Shown: positions 31,284-42,743 of the stretch, in pieces
Position numbering within the stretch: the first letter of the stretch is position 1
Layout of the letters: every line of letters starts with the position of its first letter
Assembly: GCA_023105745.1 (NCBI GenBank)
Contig: JALGQZ010000003.1
Coordinates: forward strand, 43,362,185 to 43,426,184
DNA length: 64,000 nucleotides
DNA from: Austropuccinia psidii
Taxonomy: Eukaryota > Basidiomycota > Pucciniomycetes > Pucciniales > Sphaerophragmiaceae
Reading direction: 5' to 3'
The notes under the pieces: model-generated
Told to the model about the DNA's origin: nothing
Databases searched by the model: none
What the model saw: the letters and a program-made list of their open reading frames with translations, nothing else
Position numbers and translations under genes: made by a program

Positions 31284-33182
31284 TTTTATGGTGCTTGGTG
31301 GGGATTGGAGGTTATGAAAGTAAGTTCCTCTCCTGGCATGCACCTTTAAGGGGGTATTCTACCAAATTTGTTGTAAGCATCACCTTGGCCACTTTGTGAG
31401 CACTTGTAAATTTTTTGGGACAGGTTCAGAAGGCCTTGCAACATAATACCCTAAAGATTTGGACCTTTCATCAAGATTTGGCCCAATCTTTTCTTTTATT
31501 TTTCTCTTCTTTCCTTAATCATGCCATAAATTATCTTTCAAGACATTCATTATCAAATTCATCTTATGGCATATTTCAATTTTCATTTATGGTGCTTGGT
31601 GGGGAGTGGAAGTTATGAAAGTAAGTTCCATCTCCTGGTATGCATCCCTGAGGGGTCTAATTCTTGTAAAAACATTACCTTGGCCACGCTGTGAGCATCA
31701 AATGCTTGATTTCATCTTTCAGAATCTTTTGGCCAAAATCAAACAACTCACCACAAGAAAGACAACCCCCAGGCATTTCATATTTCTTTCTTTACTCTCT
31801 TTCTTTTCTCTCATTTCTTTTCTTTTTCATTTCTTTTATTTTCTTTACTTGTATAATTCTTGTTTTTTTAATTCCCTTCTTTTAAGCAGCAGTCAATCCT
31901 CCCATATTTTGTATTGGGAGGCTAATTCATTTATTTCATGTAAAAAGGGAAATAACAATAGTAATAATGGAGACCAACTACCAGTAATATGCATCAAAAT
32001 TCTTCAAGGTTTCTTTAAACTCTATAACCAAGGCATCTCCAAATCACAAAAGGCTGGGAACCAGAGGCAGTGGTGTCAAATATGAATGTCAGCTTTGAAC
32101 TCATTCCTTAAGATCAAAATTGAAAGCCAAAACCCAATCAGCAAGGTGTTTATTGCAATTGACCAATCAAGGAGGGGATAAGAAGAAGATATTCAAGAAA
32201 AAAATCAAGTTCATAGAAGAAATTGTTTCAAATGGCCCAATTGGCCAATTTCATCAAGATATGCACTTTGGCACAATTGGCCATATCAGACCTCAAAACA
32301 TCAAAACAGCCATTTTTCATCAATTCTTATCATAATATGCTTAATTAGGCATATTGGCATTTTTGAGCATTTTGCGCATTTGCGCACTTTTGCGCAAAAG
32401 GGCCTTTTTTCTTGTCAAAAGCCTTCAAAAGGCCTTTTTGGCCAAAATCATTATAATTGCGCATTTGCGCACTTTGCGCATTTTTGCGCATTTTGGGCAA
32501 AAATGCGCAAAATGGCCAAAACCCACTTTTAGGCCATTTTTTCACAATAATTCAGTTTTTTCATCATTTTCACCAATTTATGCCAAATATGGCATATTTG
32601 CGCATTTTGCGCAAAAATGCGCAAAATGGCCAAAACCCACCTTTAGGCCATTTTTTCACAAGAATTCAGTTTTTTCAGTATTTTCACCAATTTATGCCAC
32701 ATATGGCATATTTGCGCATTTTGCGCATTTTTGCGCAAATTGGCCAAAAACCCATTTATTCACACTTTCAGGGATTTCGGCCAGGACTACTCATTTGGTC
32801 CAAAATTTCAATTGTTGGCCACCTTATGCCAACACTCTAAAATTCAAAATTATGATGATTTCAAGTGGTCTTGGGACAAAAACCCAAATCAACCACCTTT
32901 CAAAAGCCATGAGGACTCAAGAAAAATTGATGAAGACACTCAAGACAAGATTAAAGAAATTTTTATGAAGATTGAAGGCAGTTTGAATGAAACAGAGGAA
33001 ATTCAGAATCAAAATCAAGGGGAAAATACCTACAAATAGTCAAATGAAGATTGGTTTGAGTATTGATTGAAGAAGAAGTTTTAAGGGGAAAATCTTAAGG
33101 AATTGGGGGAAAAAACTGTTTGAATTGATTGCAAGCTCATCAAGACTCATTATACTTATGGTGCTCAGAGCTCACCACTTTC
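31284..33182 (+). other. Long 3' non-coding region of element H
   Basis: 1.9 kb between pol and the purine tract, unusually long for a gypsy element. It holds a ~60-bp direct repeat (31286-31345 and 31585-31650, about 299 bp apart, both with TTTATGGTGCTTGGTGGGGA), pyrimidine-rich sequence about 31780-31890, and the GCGC tandem repeat at 32349-32760. Open frames here read through repeats and are not called genes. Confidence 0.7.
32349..32760. repeat. GCGC-rich palindromic tandem repeat
   Basis: About three ~114-bp units marked by GCGCAAAATGGCCAAAACCCAC (acccac at 32521, 32635 and a variant near 32750), plus an irregular upstream part. Each unit contains TTTGCGCATTTTGCGC and its reverse, able to fold or pair between units. 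This is the densest CpG stretch in a CpG-poor window. Confidence 0.85.
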
Positions 33183-33195
33183 AAGAGGGGGATAA
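33183..33195 (+). promoter_or_regulatory. Polypurine tract of element H
   Basis: AAGAGGGGGATAA immediately before the 3' LTR. Confidence 0.8.
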
Positions 33196-33926
33196 TGTCA
33201 CAGCCAAGGAGGCAGGGGCATTTCCAATCATCATCAGCAAATCATTATATCATGGATACCCTTCAAAACCCAATCAGCAAGGGGGTTTCATTCAACAATT
33301 CACCCAATACAGTTTTCATACCTCAATACAGTTCCATACAGGCAAGACTCAAATACAGGATTCACCAAATACAGGCCTGTCATCAATACAGGCGCAAATA
33401 CCTGTATTGACTGTATCACCTGTATTGGATTCACCAATACAGGATTCAATCCCACATCCAACTTCTTCCAGCATACAGGCAAGTATCTCAACACTCAAAC
33501 TCCAAGGCTGGCATTTCTCACATATACCAGCCCCTCTTCACCCACCTGGGGGTTTTTCCCCCAGTTAATTAAAATAGTTGATTTATTATTTAATATTATT
33601 TTATTCTCACTTTGGAATATTATTTTATTACTTATTAAGTTAGTCTTAGCCTTCCCTCACCTGTTCAGTAGAGTCCTGGTGGCCATATCCTTATTAATCC
33701 CTTTTCTCTTTTCTGAACAGGTTGAAACAGTGACTCAGGATTACTTAGTGGTTGGCTCTCTATTTATTACTTATTGTTATTTCTTTTTCTTAGTACTCTT
33801 ATTCTTTTATCAGGAATTTATCCTTGCATTCTGTCTATCCTGTTCTTGAGTATTTTTGAGCCCTCCTTAAGTAAGTCTGTTCACTGAGTGCCAGGCCCTC
33901 TTCATTTTAGAACAGCCCCTGTGACA
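33196..33926 (+). repeat. 3' LTR of element H
   Basis: 731 bp, one visible base different from the 5' LTR (in the last 20 bases), followed by the duplication AAGGG. Confidence 0.96.
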
Positions 33927-34028
33927 AAGGGTCCCTTTCACTGAACTAATGCGGTAATCAGCTGAGCACACCAGAAGTCCACGTACACCCCCTGTAAGGA
34001 ACGCTGCAATCATATTTTAGCATGGCCT

Positions 34029-34762
34029 TCAAGCCTTCATCTGATCTTGAATGGTCACCAATGCTTGCAAAGGATCCACTCCTCTCTTGACCAATTGCTT
34101 TCCAATTTTCTGAGTAGTTTTGGAATCAGCCTTAGAATGCGCCCGTACCCAATTAAATGCAATCATTAGATGGAGGATATTATTGACCAAGCCAGTCAAA
34201 GTTGGTGTTAAAATTCCCTTTGATGTGATACTAGTACCTTCTTGACTTTCATTGCTTTGTGGAACAAGTTGAACCTTGTTGACACTCAAACATGAGCCCA
34301 AATATCGCATAACACTAATTTCCACAGACAAAGAATCACTGGAAGCTGAATCAGAAATATTGAATTTAACCGGAGGGTTCTGATCATTCATATAAATTGC
34401 AATGGCTTCAAATAAAATGTTGGAAACTCTCTGCTTTTGATGTTGACTTGGTTGAACAAGATTTTGCACCAATAGATAGAGTGCATGGAGCCTCTTGGGT
34501 AAACCCACCAGTATGGACATGTCACTTTGAAATAATGACATATTCCAAATTGTCTCATAGATCAACAGCTCCTCAGATATTGGTGAAAACAGATCCAAGC
34601 CTATGTCAAAAAGATGAGATTAGTGAGATAGCCAATATAGATATTTCTGAAAGCCTGTTTACCAATTGCATGAAGCTCTTCAAGCCACCCTTTCATTATT
34701 TTTCCATCCAGATTGGCAGAACTTCCCACCACAGACATTCCTTCCAACCCTATGCAGTCCAT
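34029..34762 (-). CDS. Unknown intron-containing gene fragment in transposon G
   Basis: Exons 34663-34762 and 34029-34600 (minus strand) join in phase 1 across a 62-bp intron (34601-34662, GTAAAC...CATAG, branch-like ACTAAT) to give 223 residues ending QDQMKA. The N-terminus is chosen at the ATG at 34762 because the frame has a TAA 15 nt upstream. A second likely intron lies further upstream (34792-34858, GTAATT...CCTAG, 67 bp), so the real start may be elsewhere. The sequence is Ser/Leu-rich without a DDE/DDD signature or zinc motif that I can see. It may be a captured host gene, continued by the exon split by element H (33932-34003 and 24501-24727). Function unknown. Confidence 0.5.
34601..34662 (-). 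other. Predicted 62-bp intron
   Basis: GTAAAC donor, CATAG acceptor, ACTAAT about 20 nt before the acceptor; removal keeps one open frame across both exons. Confidence 0.6.
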
Positions 34763-35047
34763 GTGGAGTTTCAATTATGCATCCAATCTCCCTAGGTCAC
34801 ATAAATGGTAATCATTTGATACTCATCATTTTCAATGAACATGAGATAGGCAAATTACCTCTTGCCAAATTGCCACTGCAGTGGCCCGGGGCACATTCAC
34901 ATCAATCAGCTTCAAATTGGAGAAGAGTATATTCCTCATCAATAAAATTATTCCGCAAATGTAGACAGATCACTTGTACATAGCATTTTTTCATTTTGGA
35001 GTTTTTTGTCAAATTTCTGAGATAAAAATCTTATCAACATCTTATTT
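34763..35047 (-). other. Upstream part of the G gene, second possible intron
   Basis: Minus-strand GTAATT...CCTAG at 34792-34858 (67 bp) looks like a spliced intron. No single frame stays open across it, so it may be in a 5' untranslated exon or the gene is decayed. Confidence 0.35.
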
Positions 35048-35182
35048 GGCGTGGATTTAGTAATCACTTGGATGTGTGGATTCAGCAAACTACATCCATG
35101 AAAGGCGTGAAGGCGTATCTGAATCCACAATTTTATGCGTAGGCGTAAATTTTAGGTTAAGGCGTGGAAATATCACTGCCCC
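35048..35182 (-). repeat. Right terminal inverted repeat of G
   Basis: About 135 bp, the inverted partner of 21354-21493, with GGCGT repeated six times on the plus strand. It lacks a 6-bp block present on the left and keeps the terminal GGGGC where the left copy has GGGG. Confidence 0.9.
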
Positions 35183-35190
35183 AGTAAAAT

Positions 35191-36971
35191 TGATTCTTAA
35201 CATGAAAACTCCAAACAGACACATTCTAAGATTGCAGGTTTCTATACAGGAGTATAGAGGCAATATGACCATAGTAAACAAAGCTGGAAATATTCACAAG
35301 AATGCTGATGGCTTAATTAGATGGGCATTACCCAATACACCTGACAATCCTTCCTATGTTCCCACAGGTGCAAAACCTCAAATTCCAATTGAAGGAATTA
35401 ACATCACAGATGTTGGAACAGAATCCTTTGAGGAAGCTAGAGAAAGCTAAAAGCAAGATAAGCATTGTCATATTCTTACTTCTATACTTGCCAAAGATTG
35501 CAAAGATGTAGCTTTGGCTAATTCTCTGAATGATATTTGGAAAAAATCTTATGACAATGGAAGATTCAATTTATTTGATGGTATCTTATATCATAGATCT
35601 AAACACACATGTGTCATGGTCCTGTGTAGTAGAATGTTAATTAACGCAATACTGCTAGAATGCCATGATAGCATTTATTCTGGACATCTGTCTGACAACA
35701 GAACAATGGTAAGAATTAAGAAATGTGCCTGGTGGCCATCTTGGAGAGAAGATGTCATTGAGTACTGTCATAGTTGTGATATATTCCAAAAATCCAATAA
35801 AACTACTGGTAAAGTATTTGGTTTGATCATTCATATCCAAGAGCCAAGTACCCCATGGGAAGTGGTTTATATGGATTGAGTAACTGCCTTACTACCTGGA
35901 GGTGATAAACGTTACAATGCATGTTATGGCATTGTAGACAGATATAGCAAAACACCAATTTTTTTACCATGTCATAAAGATTACACAGCTATGGATACAG
36001 CTCTTTTGATTTGTAACAGAGTTATATCTCATACTGGTCTCTTTAAAAATATCATTAGTGATACAGAACCAAAGGTTACATGAGCCTTATGGGCCAATTT
36101 ACATACGCTTTTGGGTACAAAACTATCATTCTCAACAGAATACCATTGACAAACAGATGGGCTAGCAGGAAGAATGATTCAAACCCTCGAGGACATGATC
36201 ATAAAATTTTTTGCTTATGGCCTGGATTTTAAAGATTCTGATGGCTTTACCCATGATTGGTGTACTCTTATACCAAAATTGGAATTAGCCTACAAGACTT
36301 CTATCCATGCTTCAACAGGGAAGACTACTGAAATGTTGGAAAAAGGATGGAACCCTAAACTTCCAGTTGATACTTTGAAGGAAGATTTAGTTGATATTCA
36401 TCAAACTGCCTCAGGCTTTAAGTTATTGCTTGATAAAGTAAGGAATCATGAAGATCAAACCATGAATGATGCCTTTGAATATGAAAAATGGAAATGGGAT
36501 AACAGTCATAAAACCCCAGAATTCAAAGTAGGGGACTTGATACTAGTTTCAACCTTGAACGTTAATAATATTAAAGGCACAAGGAAATTGAAAGATTCCT
36601 TTGAAGGAACAATCATCATTAAATCCCTTCATGGGACAAATGCAGTACAAGTAGAACTATCAGGAGAATTGGAAAACAAAGATCCAGCTTTTCCTCTTAG
36701 TTTGGTAAAGCATTACACTTCAAGTAATAAGGAATTATTTCCTTTGAGAAATGAAACACCCTTAGAAGTACCTCCACTTGTTCAGAGTGAAGAGAAAGAA
36801 GTACTAAAAGTATTGAAAGAAAGAACACTTATGGGAAAAGATGAAAGAGAATACCTGGTCAGGAACAGAAATCCACAACATGAAGATGAATGGATTGTAG
36901 CCAAAAAGATTCCTTATTCCCAAAGGTTTCTCAGAAGATTAAGACATGAGAGAAGGCCAATTCCTCAATAA
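35191..36971 (+). pseudogene. Decayed RNase H end and integrase of element B
   Basis: Continues B's pol beyond transposon G, starting LNMKTPNRH as in element A. It includes the RNase H end (NADGLIRW), the integrase zinc domain (35514-35879), and a core interrupted by a stop immediately after the first catalytic Asp (MD then TGA at 35877). The third catalytic residue is lost (LAGRM instead of LAERM near 36166). The GPF-like and chromodomain-like tail is open at 36174-36971. Non-functional. Confidence 0.92.
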
Positions 36972-37094
36972 AACATTGTAATTGTGTGCTTTACATACTT
37001 GAAAGTATAAATAGAGCGGTTGAACAGTGGATGATACCCCCTAATTAATTTGGGGGTATACCACTAAAAACAAACTGTAGTACAATTTTTATTT

Positions 37095-37106
37095 GGTGGT
37101 ATGAAA
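37095..37106 (+). promoter_or_regulatory. Polypurine tract of element B
   Basis: GGTGGTATGAAA just before the 3' LTR; two pyrimidines interrupt what in element A is GGTGGGAGGGAA. Confidence 0.6.
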
Positions 37107-39291
37107 TGTGAGCCTGTGAGATATGTATAGCATACCCATAAGGCCACAAACAGTTTTATATACAGCTGATTTAGTCTTAAACAGACTTCTCAATTGAATT
37201 TCAAATAAAAAGTAACAAAAAATAAGTATAACTTTTTTTGGATAAACAAATTTATAATTATTATTTCACTTTTGGATTCTACACCAACAATAACCTAGGG
37301 TACACTCACAGGGTGTTATACCAAAAAATGCTTATTTATTATGTTATTGGAATATTTAAGAATCTCACAGTACTAATGTAACTTTTTTAACATTTTTGTG
37401 AAATTGTTAAGTTTAGGCTTAAATAATTTTAAATTTGAAGTTGCATAAGGTTTATGCAAACTTACCAAGATTTTAGTTAAAATTGAGGTGTTGTGTATAT
37501 TTCCTGAATTGGCTAAGGATTTGCCATACAAAATTTAAGTCCTTCATGAGGTCAATTCAAAATTTTTTAAGGCCATAGTATGGCTTTGAATGAATGAAAG
37601 GGCAAATTCCACGCAAAAAGGTGGGACAAAGCAAAAAGACCAAACAGAGCTGGGGTACGCAACGTTTTGGATATGCAAGGATTCAATTAAGGTTTTCCAC
37701 CTGTATTGGAGGATTTCCAACCTTATTTGAACTTTAAAATTAGACTTTGAAGCAACCTTAAAGTTTAAACTGGTTTTATCCCGATTTGGACAGGAGTTTC
37801 AAGCTGCCCAAGGGTAAATCCCAATATGCAGGCTTGCAATTGAGGTTTCAAGAACTTTCAAAACTTGATTAAGCTTAAAGATCTTAAATAAGCTTAAGAC
37901 TTCAAGGTTAAAAGCATTAAAACCTTATCAAAATTTAAGGTTTAGTGTGTAATGCTATTTTATGTGGAAAAATAGTAATAACTTCAAAAATTCATTAAAA
38001 ACCCAATTCTTAATGGATTTGCTTGAAAATTTCATACAGCTTACAATTGGGTATTATATATGTATAAATAAATTCTAAGTATCTTTTATAAAAAGATTTC
38101 CTTGGTAATTAGCCTAGAAATTTAGTCATTTAATTATACTTAAAGAAAATTAAGATTTCATTGAAAATTAATTAAAAATTGAGTTTACCAGATTTCTTCT
38201 TGAAACTCTATTTTTAAGTTGTTCATGTGATGAAGGATAGTATAAATAAGCTTATCTTATATCAAAGCTTAAAATAATTAACTTAAATGAGGATTCAAGT
38301 TTCTTGGAGTTAAGAATAACACTGGTAACTTTAAATTGGAATTAAGAATAAGTTACCTTGAGTTAAGAACCTTATTTTTAAGCACGGTGTTTCAGTTTTG
38401 ACCTGAGCACACCCTATATATCTATTATAAATCATGAAGGCTGCTCTGTAGACATAAAAAGAGTCTTTTCATCACTGTTTTTGTCCATCATCAATTCTCA
38501 ATCCAATCATATTAAACGCTTAAACAGGTAAAGTTTTATTGCATATAAAATCTTATTTTTAAAATATTTTTTAAGTATTTTATTCTTTATAAATCTCAAG
38601 TTAAAGAATTGAAGTGATAGAAATTAGATTATTGTTGTAACCACCTATAATAGATTTCATTTTATAAAATTATTGTCTTTAAAATATCTTTTACAATCCA
38701 AAAATCCCTCTCAAAAACTCTTTAATCATATTTTTATCATGAAAAAGTTGTTTTATCATTTAAATTATTGATATTTGGTGTGATTTTAGCTTATAATAAT
38801 TATTTCATATAATAACCATTATATCTGACTTGTTGTATTAAATTTATGCTATAAGTAAGTTTTCTCTAAAATTGTTTATCTTTTTTATCTATTATTAGTT
38901 TTTTATATAGAATATTTCTATAAGAATTATTTCTGCAAAGTGTGTGTTATAATTCTTCCATAAATAATATTCATAAATTATTTAGAAGTGGTTAAATATT
39001 TATACTTCCCACATGTAATTTTCTCATTAAGAGCTCTACACTTCTTATTGTTATAATCATCAGTGACTATAGCAATAATAGAATAATTATAATTTATTAT
39101 AATTATCATATTTCTTTATTATTATTTCATATAATGATAGCTAAACCAATTTTTTCATATAATTATTGTTTACTAACTATATTGAAATTTGTGGTTATAA
39201 TATTTTATTAAATTATATTTTTCTTCTGAGGATATTCATAGTGATCTTGATATTGTTACTATTATCAAAGGTTTTGTAGACAAACCTTACA
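37107..39291 (+). repeat. 3' LTR of element B
   Basis: 2185 bp, TGTGAGCC...CCTTACA, followed by target duplication AATAT (39292-39296). It keeps the candidate TATA block at about 38415-38421. Confidence 0.93.
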
Positions 39292-39296
39292 AATAT

Positions 39297-40707
39297 AATT
39301 GGATTGGATTGGATTGAATTTATGGATAAAACCAGTGATGAATAGACTCTTTTTATGTCTGCAGAGCAGCTCTCATGATTGATAATTGATATATAGGGCG
39401 TGCCCAGGTCAAAAATGAAAAAACCATGCTTAAAAATAAGGTTCTTAGCTTAAGGTAAATTATTTTGAATTCCAATTTAAAGTTACTGGGGTTATTATTA
39501 ACTCCAAGTAACTTTCATCCTAATTTAAGTTAATTATTTTGAGCTTTAATATAAAAGGAGTGTATTTATATTGAATTTCATCACATGAAAAACTTAAAAA
39601 TAAAGTTTCAAGTAAAAATCTTATAAACTCAATTTTCAATTAATTTTTGAAGAAATATTAAGTTCCTTCAATTATAATTAAAACAGTAGTTTTCCAGGCT
39701 AATTACCAATAAAAAATTCTTATAAAAGATACTTAAAATTTAATTTATACGCAGATAAAATGAGATTGTAAGCTGTGTTACAATTTCAAGCAAATCCATC
39801 AAGATTTGGATTTTTAATGAATTTCTGAAATTATTGCTATTTTTCCATGTAAAATAGCAATAGACACTAAACCTTAACTTGTGATAGATTTTTGATACTT
39901 GTAGCTTTAAAATTTTAAACTTATTTAAGATTTTTAAGTATAATTAAGCTTTGAAAGCTCTCAAAACTTTAATTTCAAGCTTGCATATTGGGATTTACCC
40001 TTTGGCAGCTTGAAACTCCTATCCAAATTGGGATAAAACCAGTTTAAAGTTTAAGATTGGATTAAAGTCTAATCTTAAAGTTTAAATAAGTTTAGAAATC
40101 CTCCAATATAGGTGGACAACATTAACTGAATCCTTGCAGATCCAAAAAGTTGGGTACCCCAGCTCTGTTTGGTCTTTCTCCTTTGTCCCACCTTTTTGCA
40201 TGGATTTTGCCCTTTTATTTATTTAAAGCCATACTATGGACTTAAACACTTTTAAATTGAGCTCATGTAGGATTTACATTCTGTATGGCAAATCCTTAGC
40301 CAATTCAGGAAATATACACAACACCTCAATTTCAACTAAAATTTTGGTAAATTTGCATAAACCTTATGCAACTTTAAATTTCAGCTTATTTAAGCTTAAA
40401 TCTAAAATGTTTAAAAAATTATTAAAAAAGCTACATTAGTACTTTGAGATTCCTAAATATCCCAATAACCTAAGAAATAAGCAATTTTGGGTATAACACC
40501 CTATGGGTGTACCCTAGATTAGTTTTGGCGTAGAAATTCAAAAATAACATAATATTTATAACTTGGTTTATCCAAACAAAATTTATCCTTATTTTTTGTT
40601 ATTTTTCATTTCAATTTCAACTGAAAAGTCTGTTCAAGGCTAAATCAGCTTTATATCAAGATATTTGTGGCCTTATTGGTATGTCATATATACCTCACAG
40701 GCTCACA
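39297..40707 (-). repeat. Solo LTR F, right part (B family, antisense)
   Basis: Continuation of 13716-14508 beyond element B. Ends ...CTCACAGGCTCACA, the reverse of the LTR start TGTGAGCCTGTGAG. It contains the reverse of the B promoter block at 39389-39395. Flanked by TAAAC at 40708-40712. Confidence 0.9.
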
Positions 40708-40712
40708 TAAAC

Positions 40713-41240
40713 CATAAATGCTTGTTCTAAAATTAATATGAGTTGTGTAGCTTAGAAGCCATGAGGAACTGAAGCACTTTTACTTGAAGTGTTAAAATCT
40801 GTTCATGTATTATTTAAGTGAGCTTAGATTTAAATATAAGTAATTGATAATTCCCCCTGAGTTCTGTAATATTTCAATTCAATTACATGACTAGGGATCA
40901 AAGTATCATACAGAATGAGAAATTGAAGAAAAAAGAATTAAAGAGAGGAAGTCTTTTTAGGAAAAAGGAATTCTGGCTCCCCAGGTATCAGACTCCCTAA
41001 ATTTACTTGCTTACACGAATAGAATGTCAAAATTCACACAAATGTTCATTAATTTGGCCTGTCATTGAATAACAAGGTCTATAGGTCAATTGATAATGAG
41101 CTTTTGATTCCAAACAAGGATTTAAAGCAAACCTTAAGTTAGTGAAACTCTTGCCAAATTAGCTTTGACTGTTTGAAAGGGTCCTTACAAGAATTCAGAT
41201 GTGTTTTGGAGGCTCAAAACCAAATATTACTATATTAATG
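40713..41240. other. Flanking DNA without recognisable gene
   Basis: About 530 bp of AT-rich DNA between the solo LTR and element D; no open frame or motif recognised. Confidence 0.55.
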
Positions 41241-41964
41241 TGTCACAGCCATTATCAGGGGTAAGGGCATTAAAACTTAAGGACAACTCAAACTCACCAA
41301 ACCAGAAAATAAATTTTTGTATGAGAATCCAGCTTCAGCCAATCTTCTTGCTGAAACACTCATACACTTCGGACACCCAATACAGCCTGTCAACACTTGT
41401 ACTGGATGAATTCACCAATACAGCTTTGAATACACTAGTCTGAAGCTGTATAATTTCCCAACTTCACCACACCCCTTTTACAGGACCTTTACAGTCATTA
41501 AATCAATTCAAATAAAGATTAATCTCATTGAAATTCTCTCTTTGGATCAGGGCAGGTGGATTTTCACATATACCAGCCCCTCTTCTTCCCTCTGGGGACT
41601 TTTCCCTGGTTAATTAATATGATTTGATTTATTATTTAATAAATATTCTTATTCTTATTTTGGGTGTCATATTTATTGGTTTTAAGTTGGTCTTTGCCTT
41701 TTTCTCACATGTCCAGGAGAGTTGTTGTGGCCATATCCTTCTCAACCCTTCTCTTCCTTCCTGACAGGTTGAAACATTTAACCTGTACTTTTTTGTGATT
41801 TGCTCTTTTATTCTTCACTCTTATTATTTTGTTTCTTCCTTCTTATATTCATTTCATTAGAAATTCTATCATTGGTACACCCTTATTCCATCCTTGAGCC
41901 CTCCATAAGTAAGTCCAGTATACTGAGTGCCAGGCCCTCTTCACTTCAAAGAGGCTCTGTGGAA
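41241..41964 (+). repeat. 5' LTR of element D
   Basis: About 724 bp, TGTCACAG...TGTGGAA (the H terminus TGTGACA has mutated). Aligns along its length with the H LTR, including ATACAG motifs and the CAGCCCCTCTTC segment. Confidence 0.85.
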
Positions 41965-42743
41965 TTATACTAATTAGCTCATAATTGCTCCTTTATTTTC
42001 ATTCATTTATATTCATTTCTCTCATTCATCAATGATTATCTCTTTATGAATTTATTATTCTTTATTATTTTTATGATTTTTGAATTTCTCCATCAATTTT
42101 CATGTCATACATCTTATTCATATGAAAATTGAATCTTTCTCATTTTTTAACACTGCTGACTATTTCAATATATCTTAATTCTTAATCATTTTAAATTTTT
42201 GTTTGTTTGTTTGATTTAGGTTTATGAGGTTTATATTAATTGGTTAATTAATTGGGATTAAGCAGGATAATTGATTCAGATTGAGGTTTTTGTTGCATTG
42301 GATTTATTTTGATTGACTGTTGAATTCTTCATTATTTACTAATTGACCTCAACAATTGATTTGATTGATTAATCTGATTTGGACTCATCAATGTATTAAT
42401 TGACTGATATGATACCTTAAGAACTTGAATTGATTTTGAAGAAATTTATTTATTTATTGAATTCTTCAAGATATCATTGATATTGATTTTGAATTGAATT
42501 TGAATTTCATTGCATTTATTGATTGATTGAAATTCATTTGAAACTCTTCAAGAATTTCAATTTTATTGACAAGATTTTGAATTTGTGATTTTCTTTCCTC
42601 AAGCTCTGTTCACATTGACTTCACCTCAGGACTGTTGATTAATTGCTCAAGTTTCATCAAGACTCTAATTTGTTCTTAGTTGATTTGGTCAAGACTCATC
42701 TTTTTTGTCAAAGTATAATCAGTTTAGTTGTTACTTTTGAATA
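41965..42743 (+). other. Leader of element D
   Basis: Starts TTATACTAATTAGCTCATAATTGC, matching H, and continues with the same TTGATT-rich low-complexity sequence; no coding. Confidence 0.7.

Larger units (their letters stand above)
24728..33926 (+). mobile_element. Element H: young chromodomain Ty3/gypsy retrotransposon
   Basis: About 9.2 kb, with LTRs of exactly 731 bp each (24728-25458, 33196-33926) that by eye differ at one base, TTAGAAGAG versus TTAGAACAG. The perfect target duplication AAGGG lies at 24723-24727 and 33927-33931. Intact gag and pol frames overlap by a few bases in a -1 relation. All catalytic motifs are present and a chromodomain ends the integrase. It looks capable of autonomous movement and is the most recent event in this nest. 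A decayed relative, D, lies at 41241 onward. Confidence 0.97.
21354..35182. mobile_element. Element G: DNA transposon with long terminal inverted repeats, no transposase seen
   Basis: Inverted repeats at 21354-21493 and 35048-35182 start GGGG(C)AGTGATATTTCC at both ends. An 8-bp duplication flanks them: AGTAAAAC (21346-21353) and AGTAAAAT (35183-35190), one mismatch. B's pol gene is cut exactly there and continues in phase on the far side. Without nested element H, G is about 4.6 kb. It contains a 202-codon open frame, a hairpin repeat array, a tRNA-like unit and parts of an intron-containing gene of unknown function. An 8-bp duplication with long repeats fits MULE, hAT or KDZ/Zisupton elements; I cannot choose. 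Lack of a transposase suggests a non-autonomous, possibly gene-capturing copy. Confidence 0.85.
14509..39291 (+). mobile_element. Element B: old Ty3/gypsy retrotransposon carrying nested insertions
   Basis: LTRs at 14509-16651 and 37107-39291, with perfect target duplication AATAT at 14504-14508 and 39292-39296. It sits inside an antisense solo LTR of its own family. Its proteins match element A domain for domain but carry many stops and frameshifts. Coding sequence breaks off in RNase H at 21345, where DNA transposon G is inserted, and resumes at 35191. LTR copies differ at many sites, so this is an old insertion. Confidence 0.94.

Noticed and set aside
32354..32968. 204-codon open frame in the H 3' region
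   Set aside because: It translates the GCGC tandem repeats; the residues simply repeat with the DNA and the frame lies after pol without a conserved partner.
34397..34795. 132-codon plus-strand open frame
   Set aside because: Antisense to the spliced minus-strand gene, whose introns and frame give the better explanation.
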